Below, piece after piece: positions 1 to 15,727 of a stretch of DNA of 64,000 nt. The notes beneath the pieces are model-generated. The model worked only from the letters and a program-made list of their open reading frames with translations, searched no databases and was not told where the DNA came from. Each line of letters starts with the position of its first letter. The stretch's first letter is position 1. The stretch is from Salminus brasiliensis (lineage: Eukaryota; Chordata; Actinopteri; Characiformes; Bryconidae), in contig NC_132878.1 in assembly GCF_030463535.1 (NCBI RefSeq), positions 99,124,059 through 99,188,058 on the forward strand. The letters are read 5' to 3'. Made by a program: the position numbers and the translations under genes.

Positions 1-107
1 CTGACTGGCCAGCCTGATCCGGAGAGACGAAACTGGGTGTGTTTGAGAACCGGGTTCCTGTGTTCTCTCAGTGTGTGCTTGAGAACTGGGTTCCTGTGTT
101 CTCTCAG

Positions 108-251
108 TGTGGTTTTACAGCTGTGTGTTATGATGTGTGTGTTAATCTGTATCTGGAGAGTGTGTTTATCCAGGACTCTGAACTGTCTGTATATAACCAG
201 CTGGCTCCATCCTGTGGTCAGTCTGAGAACTACAACACTACGTTACTGTGA
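108..251 (+). CDS. possible coding exon with stop, unrecognised gene
   Basis: An AG acceptor at 106-107 is followed by an open stretch that ends in TGA at 249-251. It encodes about 47 residues with balanced composition, ending SENYNTTLL. I do not recognise the protein. It could be an alternative last exon of the gene whose next candidate exon is at 473-595, or it could be chance. The acceptor region sits inside a 35-bp tandem duplication (about 38-72 and 73-107), so two equivalent acceptors exist. The upstream part of any such gene lies outside the window. Confidence 0.25.
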   Translation, partial: CGFTAVCYDVCVNLYLESVFIQDSELSVYNQLAPSCGQSENYNTTLL

Positions 252-472
252 GGGACGGGGAATGTCCAGAGTGTGACTGTTACCCACAGACTCACTGTGT
301 ATCTCAGAACCTCTGCAGTTACTCCTGTTATTATTATTATCATCATTATCATTCTACTTCTTCTTCTTATTATTATTATTAATATCATCATCATCATTAT
401 TATATTAATATTAATAATAATAATAACAATATTGTTATTAATAATAATTACTAAATACGTTTGTTTTCTCAG

Positions 473-595
473 GTTTATAATAATCGAATCACAGCTGATC
501 TCATTAAAGCCTCTCCTTCATTTAAAAGGTCAGTGTTTGTCCCTCAGTGGGAGTGTTTGTTTGGAGACGTGTGTGACGGGGTGAAGCTGAAATGA
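473..595 (+). CDS. possible terminal coding exon, unrecognised gene
   Basis: A good acceptor (TTTGTTTTCTCAG, ending at 472) is followed by exactly 41 in-frame codons ending in TGA at 593-595. The predicted tail begins VYNNRITADLIKASPSFKR and ends in CDGVKLK, a protein-like composition unlike the simple-sequence reading frames nearby. The reading requires a phase-0 donor upstream. No such donor fits the 108-251 frame, so the two may be alternative 3' ends or belong to an exon before the window. No family is recognised. Confidence 0.3.
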   Translation, partial: VYNNRITADLIKASPSFKRSVFVPQWECLFGDVCDGVKLK

Positions 596-761
596 CCTCA
601 CTTTAACTCGAAGGGTTTGGAAACGAGCTTGAGCTTTAAATCAAACACAGATTAGAGATTCATCTCCTCTGATAATGAAATAATAATGTCTTAAACTGTG
701 AGGAGAAATAAATGAACATCACCCCAACGTTCAGAAAACTACTACTGCCTAAAGCCTGCGA

Positions 762-1410
762 GCTGGGTGTGTTGGGTGGGTGAGCTGGGTGTGTTGGGTG
801 GGTGAGCTGGGTGTGTTGGGTGGGTGAGCTGGGTGGGTGAGCTGGGTGGGTGAGTGAACTGAGCGGGTGTGTTGGGCGGGTAAGCTGGGCAGGTGTGCTG
901 GGTGCGTGTGCTGGGTGGTGAGTGAACTGGGCGGGAGTGTTGGGTGGGTGAGTGAGCTGAGCGGGAGTGTTGGGTGGGTTGAGTGAGCTGGGCGGGAGTG
1001 TTGGGTGGGTGAGTGAGCTGGGCGGGAGTGTTGGGTGGGTGAGTGAGCTGGGCGAGAGTGTTGGGTGGGTGTGTGAGCTGGGCGGGAGTGTTGGGTGGGT
1101 GAGTGAGCTGGGCGGGAGTGTTGGGTGGGTGAGTGAGCTGAGCGAGAGTGTTGGGTGGGTGTGTGAGCTGAGCGGGTGTGTTGGGCGGGTTGAGTGAGCT
1201 GGGCGGGAGTGTTGGGTGGGTGAGTGAGCTGAGCGGGTGTGTTGGGCGGGTGAGCTGGGCAGGTGTGCTGGGTGGGTGTGCTGGGTGGTGAGTGAGCTGG
1301 GCGGGAGTGTTGGGTGGGTGAGTGAGCTGGGCGGGAGTGTTGGGTGGGTGAGTGAGCTGAGCGAGAGTGTTGGGTGGGTGTGTTGGGTGGGTGAGTGAGC
1401 TGAGCGGGAC
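762..1410 (+). repeat. 30-bp G/T-rich minisatellite
   Basis: About 21 units of a 30-bp motif of the form GTGAGTGAGCTGGGCGGGAG followed by TGTTGGGTGG, with shorter variants at the left edge. The period is a multiple of three, so both strands carry long spurious open frames (LGGSVGWVSE on one strand, HPTLPPSSLT on the other). The + strand is rich in GGG runs. Confidence 0.9.
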
Positions 1411-2351
1411 CAGTTCATTAAACTGAATCAGACTAGTTCATTAAACTGAATCAGACCAGTTCATTAAACTGAATCAGACCAGTTTATTAAACTGAATCAG
1501 ACTAGTTCATTAAACTGATTCAGACTAGTTCATTAAACTGAATCAGACCAGTTTATTAAACTGAATCAGACCAGTTCATTAAACTGATTCAGACTAGTTC
1601 ATTAAACTGATTCAGACTAGTTCATTAAACTGAATCAGACCAGTTCATTAAACTGAATCAGACCAGTTCATTAAACTGATTCAGACTAGTTCATTAAACT
1701 GAATCAGACCAGTTCATTAAACTGAATCAGACCAGTTCATTAAACTGAATCAGACTAGTTCATTAAACTGAATCAGACCAGTTCATTAAACTGAATCAGA
1801 CCAGTTCATTAAACTGAATCAGACTAGTTCATTAAACTGAATCAGACCAGTTCATTAAACTGAATCAGACTAGTTCATTAAACTGAATCAGACTAGTTCA
1901 TTAAACTGAATCAGACCAGTTCATTAAACTGAATCAGACCAGTTCATTAAACTGAATCAGACTAGTTCATTAAACTGAATCAGACCAGTTCATTAAACTG
2001 AATCAGACTAGTTCATTAAACTGAATCAGACTAGTTCATTAAACTGAATCAGACCAGTTCATTAAACTGAATCAGACCAGTTCATTAAACTGAATCAGAC
2101 TAGTTCATTAAACTGAATCAGACCAGTTCATTAAACTGAATCAGACTAGTTCATTAAACTGAATCAGACCAGTTCATTAAACTGAATCAGACCAGTTCAT
2201 TAAACTGAATCAGACCAGTTCATTAAACTGAATCAGACTAGTTCATTAAACTGAATCAGACCAGTTCATTAAACTGAATCAGACTAGTTCATTAAACTGA
2301 ATCAGACCAGTTCATTAAACTGAATCAGACTAGTTCATTAAACTGAATCAG
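1410..2351 (+). repeat. 23-bp minisatellite
   Basis: About 41 head-to-tail copies of a 23-bp unit containing AGTTCATTAAACTGAATCAG. Units differ mainly at one position (GACC or GACT) and sometimes as GATTCAG instead of GAATCAG. The array abuts the 30-bp array on its left without a spacer. Confidence 0.95.
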
Positions 2352-2456
2352 TATGCACTGTCTATGTTGCACCATGGTCCTGGAGGAACGCTGTTTCGTT
2401 TCGCTGTGTTCTCTGTATGTAGCTGAAATGACAATAAAACCCACTTGACTTGACAG
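2352..2456 (+). mobile_element. LINE 3' tail fragment
   Basis: The sequence CACCATGGTCCTGGAGGAAC, followed by a segment ending in TGACAATAAAACCCACTTGA plus a CTTGAC repeat, resembles the 3' terminus of a fish non-LTR retrotransposon. Only the tail is present, as expected for strong 5' truncation. Family assignment is from memory of fish repeats, not from a search. Confidence 0.5.
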
Positions 2457-2645
2457 AGTTGGGGGGCTTTATAGGAAAAGGCTCCTCCCCCTGCTGAGGG
2501 TTTCTGAATTTTGGGAACGAGTAAGAGGCCAGCACCCTGAGATCTAAGTAGTCTTGATGGTTCATAATCAGTAATAAGATCCTGCAGGTACTCAGGAGCG
2601 AGGACATGTAGGGCTTGTTAATAGAAGAATTTTATAGGGCCACTC
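2457..2645. other. non-coding stretch, probably old interspersed repeat
   Basis: No convincing open frame or exon. Phrases such as CTGAGATCTAAGTAGTCTTG and GACATGTAGGGCTT recall a dispersed fish repeat, but I cannot name it. It separates the LINE tail from the orphan SPRY fragment. Confidence 0.3.
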
Positions 2646-2649
2646 CTCT

Positions 2650-2970
2650 GTGTGTCTGAAGGAGGGACTGTACACTATCGTCCTTCATAACCGAGAGTTC
2701 TGTCAGCAGAGAGCCGTCTGGACTTCAGGAAGAAACCCCAGAGAGTACGAGAAAGGCGAGCTGACCTCCAGTGACCCCAGCGATGGGACTGTGATCTACA
2801 CCTTTAAGGACACTTTCACCCAGAGGATGTACCCCCTGTTTGGACCACCCGTCCAAATGTGGGCCCAATGTGGAACCCGAAGACAAAACGTTTTGGTTCT
2901 CAGTCCGGCTACTCTTAAAGGCCCCAAATGGACATGCTGGGTACCAGCTGCAGTCCATCATGACCACTAA
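2650..2970 (+). pseudogene. orphan B30.2/SPRY exon fragment
   Basis: The frame contains YEKGELTSSDPSDGTVIYTF then KDTFTQRMYPLFGP. This is the hallmark second half of a PRY-SPRY (B30.2) domain, as in TRIM, butyrophilin-like and NLRC3-like fish proteins: an acidic YEKG turn, a beta strand with IYTF, then TFTQxxYPLF. The run before YEKG looks compressed (NPREYEKG, where a VxVYVDYEKG-type strand is expected), which suggests a deletion or frameshift. No RING, B-box, coiled-coil or NACHT coding sequence lies upstream; a minisatellite begins 300 bp away. AATAAA at 3196-3201 follows the stop. It may be the last exon of a decayed or translocated TRIM/NLR-like gene. A spliced real exon is less likely but not excluded. 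Confidence 0.5.
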
Positions 2971-3195
2971 CAGGAAGTAGTGAAGATGTCACTGGTGTCA
3001 CTCATTCTGATCCAGCTCTTAGAAATCACTAAAAGCCCAACACTGACCCTCACATGTATGATAAGTGTCTGTAAACTTCTGACCACAACTGTAAATGAAC
3101 TGACCGAGCTCACAGTGTTATAAAGGACTGGATCAGTGTGTTTGTAGTGAGGGAGGGAACAGCTGTAGTGCACCTGCTGTGTGTAGATGATCATT

Positions 3196-3201
3196 AATAA
3201 A
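3196..3201 (+). terminator. poly(A) signal AATAAA
   Basis: AATAAA lies 226 bp downstream of the SPRY-fragment stop codon, consistent with an old 3' UTR of that exon. It is only suggestive, because the surrounding DNA is AT-rich. Confidence 0.35.
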
Positions 3202-3221
3202 TACAGACTGATTTAACCTGT

Positions 3222-3388
3222 TTACGCTGTTTGTTTGTTTGTTTGTTTGTTTGTACCTCCATGTCGCATCATTTCCACACCATTTAAAGTTGTGTGTTCA
3301 GCTTGTACCCTTCCCCTCGAGGCATCCCTCTAAAGTGAAGCTTCATTAACTCCACTAAAACCTCCTGCCTCCTGCCTCACCCGGGGAG

Positions 3389-3425
<37 letters not shown>

Positions 3426-3775
3426 TTATTCTTCTTTTTTTCAAGATTCGAGAGTTTGTTGTCATGTGCACAGCAGAAACAAGCAGTTCCACTGTACAAT
3501 AAAACTTAAACTTTACAGTTCCTCCATTTACTGACAATCTTATAAATATCACTATAAGAAGACAGAAACAGAACAAGTATAATATTATACACACACACAC
3601 ACACACACACACTCACAGTACACACCAGCACTGCTCCCAGCGGACCACATACACACACACTTAAACTACACACACATGTTCAGGGAACAGAGATCCCTCA
3701 ATGTAAAAATACTATGTGCAATACCCCCCCCCCCCCACCACACACACACACACACACACACACATGTGCAATTAA
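3222..3775. repeat. cluster of simple repeats
   Basis: The stretch holds (TTTG)n at about 3224-3252, (TTA)n at about 3394-3426, (CA)n at about 3587-3612, a C-run at 3724-3736 and another (CA)n at about 3741-3764. No gene is visible. Confidence 0.85.
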
Positions 3776-3869
3776 GAGTCATTTGCAATAACCTATAAAT
3801 AATATTGTTATTGTTTTTTTATTCTTATTTATATTGTGTTTATAGTGTCAATTATTGATCTACATTTCT

Positions 3870-3957
3870 GTATCTGAGGGTCTTGCTGTCCCCTTTCTGC
3901 TGCCACTGAGAATTTCCCCACTGCAGGACTAATAAAGATTATCTTATCTTATCTAAG
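3870..3957 (+). mobile_element. LINE 3' tail with TTATC repeats
   Basis: The segment AATTTCCCCACTGCAGGACT followed by AATAAAGATTATCTTATCTT matches the 3' end of the LINE seen at 57395-57472 and, on the opposite strand, at 61852. It is a severely 5'-truncated copy. Confidence 0.7.
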
Positions 3958-3959
3958 TA

Positions 3960-5096
3960 CACTAAAGTAAAGTAAAAGAAAAACACTCAGTAAAGTAGAG
4001 GACAGTAGAGTAGAGGAGTACAGTAGAGTAGAGGAGTACAGTAGAGTAGAGGAGTAGAGGAGAGGAGTAGAGGAGTAAAGTACAGTAGAGGAGTACAGTA
4101 GAGTAGAGGAGTAGAGTAGAACAGTAGAGGAGTAGAGTACAGTAGAGGAGTACAGTACAGTAGAGGAGTACAGTACAGTAGAGGAGTAGAGTAGAGGAGT
4201 ACAGTAGAGGAGTACAGTAGAGGAGTACAGTACAGTAGAGGAGTACAGTACAGTAGAGGAGTAGAGTAGAGGAGTAGAGGAGTACAGTACAGTACAGGAG
4301 TACAGTAGAGGAGTACAGTAGAGGAGTACAGTACAGTAGAGGAGTAGAGTAGAGGAGTACAGTAGAGGAGTACAGTACAGTAGAGGAGTACAGTACAGTA
4401 GAGGAGTAGAGTAGAGGAGTACAGTAGAGGAGTAGAGTAGAGGAGTACAGTAGAGGAGTAGAGTACAGTAGAGGAGTAGAGGAGAGGAGTAGAGGAGTAC
4501 AGTACAGTACAGGAGTACAGTAGAGGAGTACAGTAGAGGAGTACAGTACAGTAGAGGAGTACAGTAGAGTAGAGGAGTACAGTACAGTAGAGGAGTACAG
4601 TAGAGGAGTACAGTAGAGTAGAGGAGTAGAGGAGTACAGTAGAGGAGTAAAGTACAGTAGAGGAGTACAGTAGAGTAGAGGAGTAGAGGAGAGGAGTAGA
4701 GGAGTAAAGTACAGTAGAGGAGTACAGTAGAGTAGAGGAGTAGAGTAGAGGAGTACAGTACAGTAGAGGAGTAGAGGAGAGGAGTAGAGGAGTACAGTAG
4801 AGTAGAGTAGAGTACAGTAGAGTAGAGGAGTACAGTAGAGGAGTAGAGGAGTACAGTAGAGGAGTAGAGGAGTACAGTAGAGTAGAGTAGAGTACAGTAG
4901 AGTAGAGGAGTACAGTAGAGGAGTACAGTAGAGGAGTACAGTAGAGTAGAGGAGTACAGTAGAGTAGAGTACAGTACAGTAGAGGAGTACAGTAGAGGAG
5001 TACAGTAGAGGAGTACAGTAGAGTAGAGGAGTACAGTAGAGGAGTACAGTACAGTACAGGAGTACAGTAGAGGAGTACAGTAGAATACAGATGTGC
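3960..5096 (+). repeat. GAGGAGTACAGTA minisatellite
   Basis: About 1.1 kb of irregular tandem motifs built from AGTAGAGGAGTACAGTACAG and shorter forms of AGTAGAG/AGTACAG. Unit length alternates among about 5, 10, 15 and 16 bp, so it looks like a 5-bp (AGTAG/AGTAC) base repeat with higher-order mixing. It lies about 240 bp upstream of the pabpc1 5' leader. Confidence 0.95.
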
Positions 5097-5177
5097 AGTA
5101 AAAGAGTAAACAGTAGAAGTAGTAAAATGCTAGCAGATATTTATGTAGTGTGTTTATATTAATGGGTGCACGGCAGA

Positions 5178-5184
<7 letters not shown>

Positions 5185-5216
<32 letters not shown>
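5185..5216 (+). repeat. (AAT)n microsatellite
   Basis: An AAT run of about 11 units between the minisatellite and the pabpc1 promoter region. Confidence 0.9.
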
Positions 5217-5332
5217 GCAGCCTAAAACGCCTGCTCCATATAGATCTATGATTTTAGCGTGTTGGCGTGACTTTTATTTTGTAAATCTCTTCGCTTCCGC
5301 CCAAAGCGACTCTTATTGGTGTTCCTCCAGCT

Positions 5333-5358
5333 CGGCTTCCTCCTCCCCTTTTCCGTCT
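5333..5358 (+). promoter_or_regulatory. pabpc1: candidate 5' terminal oligopyrimidine tract of pabpc1
   Basis: A pyrimidine-rich run (GCTTCCTCCTCCCCTTTTCC) sits just after an inverted CCAAT (ATTGG near 5315-5320) and about 370 bp before the ATG. Vertebrate PABPC1 mRNA is an established TOP mRNA, whose translation follows mTORC1/LARP1 control. The position fits a TOP transcription start, but the start site itself is inferred. Confidence 0.45.
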
Positions 5359-5402
5359 GTGCTGTGAGAGCGCGTGGGCCCCGGAGCGCGGCCTCGCACG
5401 GT

Positions 5403-5466
5403 CTTATATATAAAAAATTAAAAATACAAAAAAATTACAAAATACAAAACCAACCAAAAAATCGTC
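5403..5466 (+). promoter_or_regulatory. pabpc1: A-rich autoregulatory element in pabpc1 5' UTR
   Basis: A roughly 60-nt A-rich stretch holds repeated short A-runs separated by T or C (TTAAAAATACAAAAAAATTA and similar). It lies between the TOP-like tract and the start codon, embedded in otherwise GC-rich leader. Mammalian PABPC1 mRNA carries an oligo(A)-containing 5' UTR element that PABP itself binds to repress its own translation. The same position and composition here support the same role. That function is inferred from the family. Confidence 0.7.
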
Positions 5467-5697
5467 TTTTTAAGAACCGGGACCTCGGTGAAGCTCGACC
5501 TGCCGCCTTTCGCCGCCTCACTCCGGAGGGATTCGCCTGTTGGCCGGTAGCCCCGCGCGCGATTAGGAGCTCGCACTGTTCGCCTCAGTGACCGCCTCAG
5601 AGACCCGCCAGGCCGGCCGCCGCTTCGTCGACACCCCGCTGGTTTCACCCAGTCTCCTGGCGGATTGATCGCCGCCTTTTTAACTCCAGGCTTCTAA

Positions 5698-13092
<7,395 letters not shown>

Positions 13093-13498
13093 TGAAGGTA
13101 AGAAGGGTGGGGCGCGACTCTGCTGCTGTGAAACAATCTGCAGTTTGAACCTGCTAACGGAAATCTGTCCTTCTGTTTCAGGACGTCCTGCAGCTTTAAG
13201 ACGGAAAAAGGAAAATCTATTAAACATTGAAAAATACAAAACTCATAAAACACTGAAAAACAGAAAATGTCTTAAAAATGGAAATTCAAATAAACTTTTT
13301 GCCGGGTCTGTCGGCACTAAGCCACAGCCTTGATTTAAAGTACACAAAAAATGGAAAAAAAATAGAAAAAGGAAAAATTGATTTTGAAATGAAGTTGGTA
13401 ATTCCTTTTGTTTTAATTACTTTTACTGTTTGGATGCTCAGAATATCTCCTGTGCTGCAGGTGATGGCTGAGCATTGGGAAGTGTATTGGATTCAATT

Positions 13499-13504
13499 AA
13501 TAAA
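13499..13504 (+). terminator. pabpc1: pabpc1 poly(A) signal AATAAA
   Basis: AATAAA lies 318 nt into the terminal non-coding exon (13182 onward), in an A/T-rich 3' UTR with several A-runs. Confidence 0.7.
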
Positions 13505-13635
13505 AATTTAAACTTTGATTGGACTGGTTTTCTTTCTGTAAGTGATCTGATTCCTCATTTGCTCACTTTAAGATTAAATAAATCAATCAGCGCTGTTTTA
13601 TTCGGCTCCCCCGAATAAATTATTAGTGTTTGTGA

Positions 13636-13996
13636 GGTCAGTATGTTGGATGATGATCACCACCCCACCTCATCATCCCCAACTCATCCAAAAGTACTGG
13701 ATGGAGCTCCACCACCATCATTACAGAGAACACAGCTCCTCCACTGCTCCACAGCTCCTCAATGCTGGGGGGCTTTATACCCCTCTAGTCCACGCCTGGC
13801 ATTAGGCAGCATGGAGCCAATAGGGTCATGATGTTGATCTGCTCCAGAGAGTCCTATTCTATTGGCAGTACTTCCTCTCTACAGGGACTAGACAAGCTGT
13901 GTGTGCATTTGCACATCTGTGTCAGTAATGGGTTCAGCTTAAAGTAGCTGAATGCATTCATTGGAAAGGGTGTCCCCAAACATTGATTGTAGTTTG
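13636..13996 (+). mobile_element. Tc1/mariner-type MITE, copy A
   Basis: It shares a core (TGGATGGAGCTCC, ATGCTGGGGGGCTTTATACC, GGCATTAGGCAGCATGGAGC, GACAAGCTGTGTGTGCATTT) with copies at 16064, 26742, 28303 and 37622. It ends with a degraded inverted terminus (GAAAGGGTGTCCCCAAACAT). It lies just downstream of pabpc1 and its left end is truncated. Confidence 0.75.
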
Positions 13997-14203
13997 ACAG
14001 TGTACATGACGTAGTTTAGTCTCAGGTCATGGTCTCTGAATTTACAGCCTGTGGAGACGATGACTCCAGGCTTCTGCTGGTAGCTGCGGTCAGGTTGTCT
14101 AAGCTGGTGGCTGAAAAGCTGCTGCTTTACTGGGGGAACAGCTGGTAGATACGTTAGCTGGGTCCTCGGAGGCGTCTTCGGCCAGAGGAGTCTTGAAGTC
14201 ACA

Positions 14204-15115
14204 CTGAACACTAGGTAAGATGATCTTCACGCCAAGGTCCTTTTTAGAGCTGGACCTAAAAAAAAAAAGTCCGGCATGCTGCTTGTACTGGTTGTGTTTA
14301 GGTGTGTGGTTAGCACAGTGCTGACTGATTAATGACTGCAGTGGAAGCCTTGGTGGAGTCATGGATGATCAGTTATTGTTCTTAGGTCACGTTGCAGTTC
14401 TGACATCCGGAGAACTCCACCCTTCCTCTCTAGAGAGTCGCCCAGGTGCTCGTTCAGTCTCTCCTCACTTCAGGACTTGACCACTGCAGCTCTCTTCTGG
14501 CTGGTCTCCCTCTGCGCACCATCAGACCCCTGCAGCTAGTCCAGAACACAGCGGGTCGGGTCGTCTTCAACGTTTCTAAGTTCAGCCATGTTCAGCTCCT
14601 CCTCTGCTGCGTTCTCTCTTCACTGGCTTCCTGTAGCTGCTGCCCAGGTCATCAGATTCAGACCCTGACTCTGGCCTACAAAGCCAGACTGGACCAGCCA
14701 GCCCCTCCGTACTTGATGGCGATGGTCAAAAGCCTGATCTGCACCAAGAGCCCTTCCAGCTTCAAGTACGGCTCGGCTCAACCCGCCATCCTTTAAGATC
14801 CACAGAAGACGAGCGTCCAGACTTTTTACTGTCCTGCACCGAAGTGGTGGAACGAACTTGCCCTGGGTGTCCGAACAGCAGAGTCCAACACTCACTGTCC
14901 TCAAACCCAGACTGAAGACCCTCCTCTTCTGAGAGCACTTGGGTGTGTGGGGGACTGTCTCCAGACTGACCTCTGTATTTAGTAGTGTGTCAGATTAGAG
15001 AATCTTCTGGGGTCTAGTCTGTATAAACTAGATAAGGGTGTTTTCTAAGTGAACAGTGAAGCTGTGAGTGTCTCTGGAGGAGATCTGCTAAACGCCTTCA
15101 GTGGAAATGTAAATA
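14204..15115 (+). mobile_element. 5'-truncated L2-clade LINE
   Basis: The + strand encodes decayed C-terminal L2 reverse transcriptase: VQSLLTSGLDHCSSLLAGLP, LRTIRPLQLVQNTAGRVVFN and APPYLMAMVK. It ends with a degraded hairpin tail (GTCTCTGGAGGAGATCTGCT, AAACGCC). Several frameshifts and stops show it is dead. The same family occurs at 27565 and 60136. Confidence 0.8.
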
Positions 15116-15174
15116 AGAAGAAATGCACTCAGCTGAAGTCGGTCACTGGCTGGTGAGGAAATACACACAGGATT

Positions 15175-15180
15175 TTTATT
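15175..15180 (-). terminator. ggct: ggct poly(A) signal (minus strand)
   Basis: TTTATT on the + strand (AATAAA on the minus strand) lies about 550 bp past the ggct stop codon, giving a plausible 3' UTR end. Confidence 0.5.
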
Positions 15181-15727
15181 TCATTAAAAATGACATGTTT
15201 AATCAGCCACAAAGAATGAAAAACTAAAATAAAGGTGATTTTGTTTAGGACAGTTTTCCCTTTTTTAGGTTTTAAAACGAGTCTGAAACTAAAACAACAA
15301 TAATTAACTGGGTTAAAGTGGGAGAGGTTGGGTGTTTATGGGTGTAGGTTATAAATCTACCACAAGAGGGTGCTAGAAGTTCAGTACTGCGCAGCAGAGT
15401 GACCTGTTTTATTTGCTGTGTGTAGAATATAGCTCAGTAAAGTCCGGAATGGGTTCAGGTAGGTTAAGCCCAGTGTTTCCTCCTTCAGCTCAGAAGTGGT
15501 GAAAACAGGCGGCTGGATCAAAATCCTGGGCTGGACTTTTACTCTGGATTTGCCACCAGTGGTAGAAGTTCAGCCTCAGTGACGTTTTCTGATCAGACTG
15601 GATTAGATCAGTGTTTAGACAGAAACCAGCTACCAGACGTTGTGTTGAGTAAAGGACCTCGGCCTAGACTAAAGTTCAGTAATGTTGCTAATCTGAATCT
15701 GTTTTCTCTCTGAAGCGTTCCTCTGTT

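Noticed and set aside
660-1418. 252-codon minus-strand frame rich in HPTLPPSSLT
   Set aside because: Pure translation of the 30-bp minisatellite; the opposite strand is also open for the same reason.
1410-2351. CRISPR-like array
   Set aside because: Units are contiguous 23-bp tandems without unique spacers, in a eukaryotic genome.
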